DNA from: Paraburkholderia humisilvae
GTDB lineage: Bacteria > Pseudomonadota > Gammaproteobacteria > Burkholderiales > Burkholderiaceae
Direction of reading: 5' to 3'
Length of the DNA: 64,000 bases
Assembly: GCF_902859855.1 (NCBI RefSeq)
Contig: NZ_CADIKH010000004.1
Location: 124,001 to 188,000 of the forward strand
Position numbers and translations under genes: made by a program. Within the stretch, counting starts at the first letter, position 1, and every line of letters begins with the position of its first letter. This document shows positions 56,822-64,000 of this stretch, piece by piece. The notes under the pieces were generated by a model. It was not told where the DNA came from. It worked only from the letters and a program-made list of their open reading frames with translations, and searched no databases.

Positions 56822-57706
56822 ATGTCAAAGGTCATTCTTATTACTGGCGCGAGCAGCGGCTTTGGCCGCGATACGGCGGAAACACTTGCATCCGCCGGGC
56901 ATCGCGTATTTGCGTCGATGCGCGATGTCGCCGACCGTAACCGGCCGCACGCGGACGCATTACGCGCCGCAGGCATTCGCGTCATCGAGCTGGACGTCAC
57001 CGACGATGCGTCGGTTGAGCGCGGGGTGGCCTTGGTGCTCGAGCAGGCAGGCCGGCTTGACGTTCTTGTCAACAATGCGGGCATTGGCTGCGCGGGCGTT
57101 TCCGAATCGTTCACGGCGGATCAGGTGCGCGCACTCTTCGACGTCAACGTCGTTGGCATTCAACGGATGTTGCGAGCGGCGTTACCCGCATTCCGGCACC
57201 AGGGAGAGGGCCTGATTGTGAATATCGGCTCGTTCATGGGACGGGTGACGTTTCCGTTTTTTGGCCTGTACGGCGCGTCGAAATACGCGATCGAAGCACT
57301 CAATGACAGTTACCGCTACGAGCTGTCGCAACTGGGCATCGACGTGGTGCTCCTTCAGCCGAGCACGTATCCGACGAATATGTTTGCCAGTGCCCAGCGG
57401 CCTGCGGACACCGCACGCGGTGACGCTTACGGCGAAATCGGCACGATCCCCGGCAAGATGGTGGAAACGTTGATGGATCGTTTTCAAGGCGAGCATGCCC
57501 CCGACCCGCATGACGTCGCCGAAGCGATCGCCTGGCTCGTCGAGCAACCGAACGGCTCGCGCGCCGCTCGCGTGGTTGTCGGTGATCCGTTTGGCGCCGA
57601 CCTGGTCAACGAACAGGCTGCGTCTGTCCAGAGTCAGTTGATGGAGGGGCTTGGTCTGGCACAACTCGCGACGCTGCGCGTCGTTTCCCCGACCAGCGGG
57701 AACTAG
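56822..57706 (+). CDS. SDR-family oxidoreductase
   Basis: 294-residue NAD(P)-dependent dehydrogenase. TGASSGFG (about 8-15), NNAGIG (about 88), catalytic Ser in IGSFMGRV and YGASKYAIEA (about 153-162) show the classical set. Similar in type to the SDR at 12139-12984 but different. AAGGA lies 6 nt before the ATG. Tandem inverted repeats at its promoter suggest tight control by a regulator not encoded beside it. Confidence 0.91.
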   Translation: MSKVILITGASSGFGRDTAETLASAGHRVFASMRDVADRNRPHADALRAAGIRVIELDVTDDASVERGVALVLEQAGRLDVLVNNAGIGCAGVSESFTADQVRALFDVNVVGIQRMLRAALPAFRHQGEGLIVNIGSFMGRVTFPFFGLYGASKYAIEALNDSYRYELSQLGIDVVLLQPSTYPTNMFASAQRPADTARGDAYGEIGTIPGKMVETLMDRFQGEHAPDPHDVAEAIAWLVEQPNGSRAARVVVGDPFGADLVNEQAASVQSQLMEGLGLAQLATLRVVSPTSGN

Positions 57707-57921
57707 CGTCGCCGGTGGTAAGCGACGCTTAACTGCTTGCCATTCAACCGGTCTTCGACTGAGGTTGCGGCGGTCGCATCGGCAACGGCCCGGTCAACCC
57801 GGCGCCGAACCGTTGATCACCAGCAATGAGAGCGCTCGACGCGGCAATTCGCGCCATCAGGACGTTCTGCGCAACGACCGCCGCACCTGCGCCAACAACA
57901 AGCCAAACAACAGCTGCAGCG

Positions 57922-58449
57922 TCATCGCGTTGCGACTACGTCAGGCGACGGACGGTCATCGAGCTTAAGCTGCATGAAGGCGAGATCGAGCCATGCGCCG
58001 AACTTCTGGCCCACTTCTTTCAGGTGTCCGACTTGTTCGAATCCGAGTTTTGCGTGCAGCCTGATCGAACCTGCGTTGTTCGCGTCGATGCCCGCGATCA
58101 TCACGTGCTTGCCGATTGACTGGGCCCTGCCGATCAGCTTCTGCATCAGCGCCTCGCCGATGCCCTTTCCTCGCTGGTCACTACGAACGTAGACGGAATG
58201 CTCAACCGTGTGGCGATAACCGTCAAAGGCCCGCCAGTCGCTGAACGACGCATAGCCGATTACGGCCCCGCGCCCGTCCAGCGCCACGAGCACCGGGTAG
58301 CCGGCCTGCTGGCGACCTGACAGCCATGCCGCACGGTTCGTGTAATCGACGGTCGAATCGTTCCAGATTGCGGTCGTGTGCTTCACGGCGTCGTTGTAGA
58401 TTGCCGCGATACCTTCGATATGATTGGGACCTGCATCGCGGATTTCCAT
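57922..58449 (-). CDS. GNAT N-acetyltransferase (phosphinothricin acetyltransferase-like)
   Basis: 175-residue enzyme using acetyl-CoA. The acetyl-CoA loop is RSDQRGKGIGEALMQ (about 95-110); ANNAGSIRLHAKLGFEQVG (about 125-143) is the C-terminal motif. The N-terminal IRDAGPNHIEGIAAIYND is PAT-like. GGAAGG lies 7 nt before the ATG at 58449. It may acetylate a small amine or antibiotic; divergent from the XRE-cupin regulator. Confidence 0.9.
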   Translation of the reverse strand: MEIRDAGPNHIEGIAAIYNDAVKHTTAIWNDSTVDYTNRAAWLSGRQQAGYPVLVALDGRGAVIGYASFSDWRAFDGYRHTVEHSVYVRSDQRGKGIGEALMQKLIGRAQSIGKHVMIAGIDANNAGSIRLHAKLGFEQVGHLKEVGQKFGAWLDLAFMQLKLDDRPSPDVVATR

Positions 58450-58478
58450 TTGCAGCCCTTCCAATAGTCCACTATAGT
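58450..58478 (+). promoter_or_regulatory. Promoter of the XRE-cupin gene, possibly leaderless
   Basis: TTGCAG (58450-58455) and TATAGT (58473-58478) with a 17-bp spacer. RNA would begin about 7-8 bp on, at the GTG start (58486). Overlapping dyads atagt-cc-actat and actatagt (58464-58478) make it a likely autoregulation site. Confidence 0.5.
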
Positions 58479-58485
58479 AATACGA

Positions 58486-59052
58486 GTGTACACGATATTA
58501 GACAATGTCGATGAGCGCATCGGCGCCCGCATTCGGGCCGAGCGAGAAAGCCGCGGCTGGTCGCTGACCGGTCTTGCGGAGAAGTCGGGCGTGTCGCGAG
58601 CCATGATTCACAAGGTCGAGCGCGGGGAAAGCAGCCCCACGGCCACTTTGCTGGCGAAGTTCGCCGGCGCGTTCGGCATGACCATGTCGGCGCTGCTGGC
58701 ATTCGCGGAACTGGAAGAGGGACGCCTGCTGCGTCTGGCGGACCAGCCGCTATGGGTCGATCCGGAAAGCGGATATCTGCGGCGCCACGTGTCGCCGAAA
58801 TCGGCGTCCGGGTTAAACCTGGTCGAGATCGACCTGCCACCTTCAGCGGAAATTCCGATGCCGGCGGCAGCCTATCGGCAGGCTCAACAGTTAATCTGGG
58901 TGCTAGACGGCAACCTGGTGTTTATCGAAGGCGGAGAACGCCACGAACTGAGCACAGGCGATTGCCTTGAACTTGGGCCACCTGGCGACTGCGTGTTCAA
59001 GAACGAAAGTTCACGGACATGCAAATACGCGGTCATTGTGGTTCGGAAATGA
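58486..59052 (+). CDS. XRE-family regulator with cupin sensor
   Basis: 188-residue regulator. Helix-turn-helix at about 11-66 (GLAEKSGVSRAMIHKVERGE). A cupin domain (about 100-185) contains the AYRQAQQLIWVLDGNLVFIEGG strands and LSTGDCLELGP. The start is GTG; no in-frame ATG or RBS is upstream, and in-frame TAG at 58465 bounds it. It may sense a small molecule and control the divergent GNAT. Confidence 0.85.
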   Translation: MYTILDNVDERIGARIRAERESRGWSLTGLAEKSGVSRAMIHKVERGESSPTATLLAKFAGAFGMTMSALLAFAELEEGRLLRLADQPLWVDPESGYLRRHVSPKSASGLNLVEIDLPPSAEIPMPAAAYRQAQQLIWVLDGNLVFIEGGERHELSTGDCLELGPPGDCVFKNESSRTCKYAVIVVRK

Positions 59053-59097
59053 AGCCCCGCGCGCGCCCGGCGCGAAGCCACAAGTAGCGTCAAGGCG

Positions 59098-60264
59098 TCA
59101 GTAGTCGGGGGTCGAAAGGTATTCGGCCACACGAACCATCATCGCGTCGCATTCCGTCAACTGCGCGACGGTAATGAACTCGTCTGGCTTATGCCCTTGA
59201 TCCATGCTGCCCGGCCCGCACACCACCGTCGGAATGCCCACCCGCTCGAACAATCCGCCTTCGGTGCCGAATGCAACGGTACCGAACTCCGACGAATTGC
59301 TTAGCATCGCCAATAGACGAGCCGCTTCGCTATCGGGCGCGGTGGCCAGTCCCGGGTAGGCACTCAACGGCTGCAGACGGATATCGGTGTCGCGCTGCAC
59401 CGCGCGCATTTTAGGCAGCAATTCGGCCTGAGCGTACGTCTGCAATTGATCCGACACCTCCTGCGCGTTGAAGTCCGGCAGCGCCCGCACTTCGAAGTCG
59501 AACTCGCATTCGGCGGGCACGATGTTCAGCGCGCGCCCCCCCTTGATGACGCCAGTCTGGACCGTCGAGAACGGCGGGTCGAAGCGCTCGTCGTGGTGCT
59601 CGGGCTGCGCCAGTTCGTCACCGATCTGCTCGAGCTTGCCGATCAGTCGCGCCGCGTATTGAATCGCGTTGACGCCATAGGGTGCGTACGCCGAGTGGCA
59701 CGCCGCTCCCTTCACATGGCAGCGCATCGCCAGCTTGCCCTTGTGGCCCAGCACCGGTTTCAACCCGGTCGGTTCGCCGATCAGACACAGCTGCGGCCGG
59801 TGCGAACGTTTTTCGAGTTCCGCCAGCATCGACCTCACGCCGAGGCACCCGACTTCCTCGTCATAGGAAAACGCGAGATGCACGGGCCGCTTCAGCGGCC
59901 ACCTGAGAAACTCCGGCACGGCCGCCAACACCGAAGCAATAAAGCCCTTCATGTCCGCGCTGCCACGACCGTACAGCCGTCCGTCGTGTTCGGTCAGGCG
60001 AAACGGTTCCACCGTCCACGCCTGCCCGTCGACCGGCACCACATCGGTATGGCCGGACAGTACCAGGCCACCCCGATCGACAGGACCGATAGTGGCAAAC
60101 AGATTGGCCTTGGTGCGCGCTTCGTTGTAGAAGAGTTCGCATTGCACCCCGTGCGCCTCCAGATAACGCTGGATAAACGCGATCATCTCGAGGTTGGAAT
60201 CGCGGCTGACCGTCGCGAAGCCGATCAGCCTGTCGAGTAGTTTCTTGCTCGACCCTTCATTCAT
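59098..60264 (-). CDS. argE: M20 amidohydrolase (acetylornithine deacetylase, ArgE type)
   Basis: 388-residue zinc peptidase-fold deacylase. Metal and catalytic residues are in SGHTDVVPVDG, GRGSADMKGFI and DEEVGCLG, and the dimerisation domain is about 180-285. The length is standard for ArgE. It overlaps the DUF1028 gene by 8 bp. In this operon it more likely removes an acyl group from an intermediate of the flavoprotein pathway than acts in arginine synthesis; substrate not proven. Confidence 0.89.
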   Translation of the reverse strand: MNEGSSKKLLDRLIGFATVSRDSNLEMIAFIQRYLEAHGVQCELFYNEARTKANLFATIGPVDRGGLVLSGHTDVVPVDGQAWTVEPFRLTEHDGRLYGRGSADMKGFIASVLAAVPEFLRWPLKRPVHLAFSYDEEVGCLGVRSMLAELEKRSHRPQLCLIGEPTGLKPVLGHKGKLAMRCHVKGAACHSAYAPYGVNAIQYAARLIGKLEQIGDELAQPEHHDERFDPPFSTVQTGVIKGGRALNIVPAECEFDFEVRALPDFNAQEVSDQLQTYAQAELLPKMRAVQRDTDIRLQPLSAYPGLATAPDSEAARLLAMLSNSSEFGTVAFGTEGGLFERVGIPTVVCGPGSMDQGHKPDEFITVAQLTECDAMMVRVAEYLSTPDY

Positions 60265-60934
60265 CGCCCGGTACTCCGTAGCTAGGGGCCGCGGACGGGT
60301 TCAACGCTCGCGTCAGATAGTCGTGCATCTGCGGCCGATAAGCTTTCCATAGCGCATCCAGTTGCCCGATCGGGTCTTCATCCGCCCAGTCGACGCGCAA
60401 ATCGACGATCGGCCACACGACGTCGCCGACCACCTTGAGTGCCGCCGAATGCACCGGCCCCGCTTCGCCGCCGGCCGCGAGCCCAGCCTGCATCGTCGAT
60501 AGCAAACGGTCGGCGAGCATGCCGGACGCTTTCTCGAACGCCTGAACCATTGCTTCGATCACGTGGGCGCCGGCCAGCATGTTGCCCGCCGCCACACACT
60601 GCGCGCCCGCAACCGCGTGGTGAGTGCCCAGTGCTTCCTTACCCGTGAAGAACGCCGTCCGGCCCTGACTATCGACCACGGTAACCTGCCGGTACTGGCT
60701 CCAGTTGTCGGCGTTGAGCGCATGGTCACGTGCGGCGGCGGGGGTGTGCTGCCCGGCGCCGAGAAGATCGAGAATCTGCACGCCGAGCGCCGGCAGTGTG
60801 ACATTCTGCGTTGCCACCGCCCCGACGCCTGCGCGCACCCACGCGCATCGTGCGCCGACCGCGATACTGGACGAACTGACCGCGATCCCGAGCTGGCCCG
60901 TTTGCTGGCAGCGTCCGACAATCGAAAATGTCAT
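60257..60934 (-). CDS. DUF1028 family protein (Ntn-hydrolase-like)
   Basis: 225-residue protein of a family with Ntn-hydrolase fold and unknown activity. The N-terminus MTFSIVGRCQQTGQLGIAVS and SSSIAVGARCAWVRAGVGAV is the DUF1028 signature; AGNMLAGAHVIEAMVQAFEK and VGDVVWPIVDLRVDW follow. It lies between a Rid-family gene (10 bp away) and the M20 gene (8-bp overlap), so co-expression is certain in effect. Confidence 0.9.
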   Translation of the reverse strand: MTFSIVGRCQQTGQLGIAVSSSSIAVGARCAWVRAGVGAVATQNVTLPALGVQILDLLGAGQHTPAAARDHALNADNWSQYRQVTVVDSQGRTAFFTGKEALGTHHAVAGAQCVAAGNMLAGAHVIEAMVQAFEKASGMLADRLLSTMQAGLAAGGEAGPVHSAALKVVGDVVWPIVDLRVDWADEDPIGQLDALWKAYRPQMHDYLTRALNPSAAPSYGVPGDE

Positions 60935-60944
60935 GTCCTGCTCC

Positions 60945-61382
60945 TCAAACCTGGGCCGGCTTCCAATTATCGGGGATCACCGCGATCACATCGATTTCCA
61001 TCAGCCATTGAGGCTGCCCCAACGCGCTCACCACCAGGCCGGTCGAAATCGGGAACACCCCCTTCAGCCATTTGCCGACCTCCTGATACACCGGCTCGCG
61101 ATAACGAGGGTCGATGATGTACGTGGTGGTTTTGACGATATGGGACAGATCGCTACCCGCTTCCTCGAGCAATTGCTTGATGTTCTTCATCGCCTGCTGG
61201 GCCTGCGCTTGCGGATCGCCAAGCCCGACCAGATTGCCGTCGAAATCGGTGCCCACCTGCCCGCGCACATAGACGGTGTTGCCGGCCCGCACCGCCTGGC
61301 AGAGGTCGTTGTCCAGCGCCTGGTTCGGGTACGTATCCTTCGTGTTGAACATGCGGATGCGAGTGTGGGTCGGTTGGTTCAT
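60945..61382 (-). CDS. Rid-family protein (RidA/YjgF fold) without the archetypal arginine
   Basis: 145-residue trimeric enamine/imine deaminase-fold protein. The YjgF block FDGNLVGLGDPQAQAQQAM is clear. At the site of RidA R105 the sequence is PISTGLVVSALG, with Ser in place of Arg, so it probably belongs to a Rid subgroup with other chemistry. It lies 15 bp from the monooxygenase gene and 10 bp from DUF1028. Confidence 0.88.
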   Translation of the reverse strand: MNQPTHTRIRMFNTKDTYPNQALDNDLCQAVRAGNTVYVRGQVGTDFDGNLVGLGDPQAQAQQAMKNIKQLLEEAGSDLSHIVKTTTYIIDPRYREPVYQEVGKWLKGVFPISTGLVVSALGQPQWLMEIDVIAVIPDNWKPAQV

Positions 61383-61397
61383 CGTGCACCTTGTTGG

Positions 61398-62738
61398 TCA
61401 GTCGAAAAGATCGGCGAGATGGCGCGAATCAGGTTGGGCGCCATCTGAGCCCTGCGTGCGGCAGTCATTCGCGTGACGCTGCGACGCATCGCGATACGAC
61501 AGGTAATTGCGCTGGATCGCGATATGGTCCGCAATGTGCCGTGCGTCGTGCCATACCCCCCAGATGAAACTGGAGCCGCGGCGCGATAACCACGGCAGCC
61601 CCAGAAAATAGATACCGGGCTCGCTCGACACGCCGCGCTGATGTTGCGGCTTGCCGTTCGCGGAGAACGCATTGACCTTCAGCCAGCTGTAGTCTGCTAA
61701 ATAGCCGGTTGCCCAGATGATCGTCGTCACGCCGGCCTGGGCCAAGTCGAGTTCCAGGATCGGATGAATCACGCAGTCCGGATCGGGCAGCATCCTGCGC
61801 GCCTCGGGTTCTTCCGGAAGATCGAGCCCATTGCGTGCGATATAGTCATCCGCGGCGTCGAGCACCGCCAGATAGTTCTCATCGCCGCGCGCGAGGTTGT
61901 CCGCCAGATCCGCCTCGAAAGCGATCACGCCGCGCTCGAACGACTTCGTCAGACCCACGAGTGTGATGCCCTGCTGAGCAAGCGCCCGGAAGTCGACTGT
62001 ATGACCGCCGCGCGCGCCGCTGACCGCGATCGTCACATGCTCCCGGCCCGGCGTCGCGACTTCCTTGTCCCATTCGCCCAGCACGCCGAGCCACCAGCAA
62101 TAGTCGCGATGGCGGTATGCGCGCGGGGGGCGATCATGAGGACCGACCGACAAATAGACCGTTTTGCCTGCGCGTTGCAGTTCATCCGCGATCTGCACGC
62201 CTGATGACCCGGCACCCACCACTAGCACCGCACCGTCAGGCAGTTCGCGTGGATTGCGATAGTCGGCGGAGTGGATCTGCGTCAGTGTCGCGTCTTTCGG
62301 AATGATCGGCGGAATCAACGGACGCTGGAATGCGCCGGTCGCAACCACCACACGGTTGACTTCGATCACGCCTTCCGATGTCTCGACCATAAAGCCCGGC
62401 CGGCCCGGCGCACGTTCGACGCGCCTCACTTCCACGCCGGTGCGGATCGGCGCGTTGAACTTCGTTGCGTACGCTTCGAAATACGCGGCGACCCGTTCTT
62501 TCGACGCAAACGCATCGGGATCGAGATCGTCGAACTCGAGCCCTGGAAACCGGTCATGCCAGACGGGGCCGTTCGCCACCAGCGAATCCCATCGCCCGGT
62601 GCGCCAGCGTTCGGCAATGCGGGCGCGTTCCAGCACGAGGTGCGGCACCCCTTGCCTGCCCAGGTGCTCGCTCATCGCCACGCCGGCCTGGCCGGCGCCC
62701 ACCACGAGCGTATCGATTGACGTTACGTCAGCGGTCAT
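61398..62738 (-). CDS. FAD-dependent monooxygenase (FMO/YUCCA-like)
   Basis: 446-residue flavoprotein. FAD site GAGQAGVAM (about 14-22), NADP site VVGAGSSGVQIADEL (about 170) and an FMO-type IHSADYRNP between them. ATGYLADYSWL near 340 is the second FMO block. It probably hydroxylates an N- or S-atom using NADPH and O2. It is the first gene of the four-gene operon and divergent from the LysR gene, the likely activator. Confidence 0.89.
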   Translation of the reverse strand: MTADVTSIDTLVVGAGQAGVAMSEHLGRQGVPHLVLERARIAERWRTGRWDSLVANGPVWHDRFPGLEFDDLDPDAFASKERVAAYFEAYATKFNAPIRTGVEVRRVERAPGRPGFMVETSEGVIEVNRVVVATGAFQRPLIPPIIPKDATLTQIHSADYRNPRELPDGAVLVVGAGSSGVQIADELQRAGKTVYLSVGPHDRPPRAYRHRDYCWWLGVLGEWDKEVATPGREHVTIAVSGARGGHTVDFRALAQQGITLVGLTKSFERGVIAFEADLADNLARGDENYLAVLDAADDYIARNGLDLPEEPEARRMLPDPDCVIHPILELDLAQAGVTTIIWATGYLADYSWLKVNAFSANGKPQHQRGVSSEPGIYFLGLPWLSRRGSSFIWGVWHDARHIADHIAIQRNYLSYRDASQRHANDCRTQGSDGAQPDSRHLADLFD

Positions 62739-62798
62739 CGCTGTCTCCTTCTAAAAGCGCTTGTGCAATCTACGCCCGCGTTCGGCATCCGAAAAACA

Positions 62799-62811
62799 CA
62801 TTTCAAAAATG
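62799..62811. promoter_or_regulatory. Inverted repeat in LysR/monooxygenase gap
   Basis: catttcaaaaatg (5-bp arms) lies centrally in the 152-bp divergent gap. It is a candidate LysR binding site. Confidence 0.35.
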
Positions 62812-62890
62812 CAATTCATCGTTTTTCCCTATGCAGGCCGATTTCTGGCGACCCACAATGGCGGCGGATAAAGGCATCGAGGGACAAGCG

Positions 62891-63823
62891 ATGGAAGTGG
62901 GCCAGTTGCACTATTCGTTGCGGCAGTTGCGGTACTTCGTCGTCACCGCGGAAGTGTTGTCTTTCACCGCGGCGGCCCGAAAGCTGCATATCTCGCAGCC
63001 ATCCATTTCGACGGCGCTGGCCGACCTGGAAGCATCGTTCGGCGTGCAACTGTTTATCCGCCATCACGCGAGCGGCCTGTCGCTGACGCAAGCGGGCCGC
63101 GACATGCTCGGACAGGCGCGCAATCTGCTCAAGAACGCAGAAGAACTGCAGTCCGCCGCGCGCGAGATGGACAGTGGCATGTCGGGCGCCATCGCGCTCG
63201 GCTGCATGGTTTCGCTCGCGCCGCCCGTGATGCCGGCGCTGATCAGCCGCTTTATCGCCAGCCACGCGGGGGTCAGCTTCCGCACCCAGGAGGCGCATCA
63301 GGACGACCTGTTGCGCGGCTTGCGCGACGGCACGCTCGATCTCGCGCTCACCTATAGCCTCGACCTCACCGACGAAATCGCGTTTACCCCACTCGTGTCG
63401 CTGCCGCCGTACGTGATCCTGCCCAAGCTGCATCGGCTGGCACGCGCGCGGGCACGTGCGGTTTCGCTCACGGAACTGCTCGACGAACCTTACGTGATGC
63501 TTGACCTGCCGCACAGCCGCGAATACTTCGCAGCCCTGTTCGATGTGGTCGGCACGCGGCCGGTGCCGGCGTTCCGTTCATCGCAACCGGAAGTAGTACG
63601 CGGCATGGTCGCCAATGGTCTCGGCTATAGCATCCTGAACTACCCGCTGAAATCGTTCCGAACGGTGGACGGCGCGGACTTCGTGATCAAGCAGTTCAAG
63701 GAAGACGTACTAGCGACGACGCTGGGTATCGCGCAATCGCGCGAACTCAAGCCGCGTCAGGTCGTGAAGCGCTTCGCGGAGTTCTGCGAGACCCAGATTC
63801 GCGAGTTGCACCGCAACGGCTGA
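62891..63823 (+). CDS. LysR-family regulator of the FMO operon
   Basis: 310 residues. Helix-turn-helix at about 8-65 (LRQLRYFVVTAEVLSFTAAA, SQPSISTALADLEASFG). Effector domain about 90-300. GAGGGA lies 6-11 nt before the ATG at 62891; the frame opens far upstream at 62465 and alternative ATGs (62831, 62858) have no RBS. Divergent from the monooxygenase operon, which it most likely controls. Confidence 0.9.
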   Translation: MEVGQLHYSLRQLRYFVVTAEVLSFTAAARKLHISQPSISTALADLEASFGVQLFIRHHASGLSLTQAGRDMLGQARNLLKNAEELQSAAREMDSGMSGAIALGCMVSLAPPVMPALISRFIASHAGVSFRTQEAHQDDLLRGLRDGTLDLALTYSLDLTDEIAFTPLVSLPPYVILPKLHRLARARARAVSLTELLDEPYVMLDLPHSREYFAALFDVVGTRPVPAFRSSQPEVVRGMVANGLGYSILNYPLKSFRTVDGADFVIKQFKEDVLATTLGIAQSRELKPRQVVKRFAEFCETQIRELHRNG

Positions 63824-63970
63824 TTGAGCGGCCTGCATAAGCCGCCTGCATGCGCCAACTGACGCACTGCATAGGTAAAAACTGTCCTTTACATCCAAAA
63901 ACAATATTTTGGCTGGTAATTTGACTTGATAGATTGGTGTGCATCGCAACGCATGCTAGATGGAGACCCT

Positions 63971-64000
63971 ATGGCTGCTCTTGCACCCTCGCCCGACACC
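63971..64000 (+). CDS. Start of a further gene (cut by window edge)
   Basis: ATG at 63971 preceded by GGAG; the first ten residues read MAALAPSPDT. Too little to identify. Confidence 0.4.
   Translation, partial: MAALAPSPDT

Overview
The window is high-GC DNA in which almost all codons end in G or C. It carries several families typical of Burkholderiaceae: two Gram-negative porins of the Burkholderia/Neisseria type, a DUF4148 protein, many LysR/MocR/GntR regulators and dense catabolic islands. I infer a Paraburkholderia/Burkholderia-like beta-proteobacterium and an accessory-metabolism stretch, perhaps of the second chromosome. I found no rRNA, tRNA, CRISPR array, phage or insertion sequence. 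This is pattern recognition from the sequence, not a database result.

Layout. 1-11 kb: truncated RND efflux pump, DUF4148 protein, cytochrome c, a MarR-GNAT fusion regulator facing a 39-bp dyad, a secreted alpha/beta hydrolase, an MFS permease, an Old Yellow Enzyme with a divergent LysR, another hydrolase and a decayed hydrolase pseudogene. 11-18.4 kb: 1-Cys peroxiredoxin, SDR, aldo/keto reductase and a three-gene periplasmic molybdenum dehydrogenase operon (2Fe-2S subunit, Tat-exported Moco subunit, triheme cytochrome c). 18.8-24.4 kb: small orphan protein, degenerate EAL-domain membrane protein, PiuC-type dioxygenase and TonB-dependent siderophore receptor. 24.9-35.1 kb: LacI regulator and a divergent five-gene sugar operon (MalK-like ATPase, binding protein, two permeases, GH42 and GH35 beta-galactosidases), with two near-identical LacI-type operators in between. 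35.2-40.3 kb: GNAT-like orphan, two porins, an aldehyde dehydrogenase with a clear terminator.

40.5-53.4 kb is one metabolic neighbourhood. A leftward run encodes a GntR regulator, a polar amino-acid-type ABC importer, a class III aminotransferase, a gamma-glutamyltransferase-like enzyme and an agmatinase/guanidinobutyrase-family ureohydrolase. A GabR-like MocR regulator sits next to it, divergent from gabT-gabD. Together these can import a guanidino- or gamma-glutamyl-amine, release GABA or a related amine, and pass it to succinate. 53.4-58.5 kb holds a CynX-type MFS permease divergent from a CGNR zinc-finger regulator, a GDSL lipoprotein esterase, an SDR with tandem inverted repeats at its promoter, a GNAT, and an XRE-cupin regulator that may be translated from a leaderless mRNA. 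59.1-63.8 kb holds a tight leftward operon (flavin monooxygenase, Rid-family protein, DUF1028 protein, M20 deacylase) divergent from a LysR gene. This is the least understood pathway here and the best candidate for an undescribed system. A new gene begins at the right edge.
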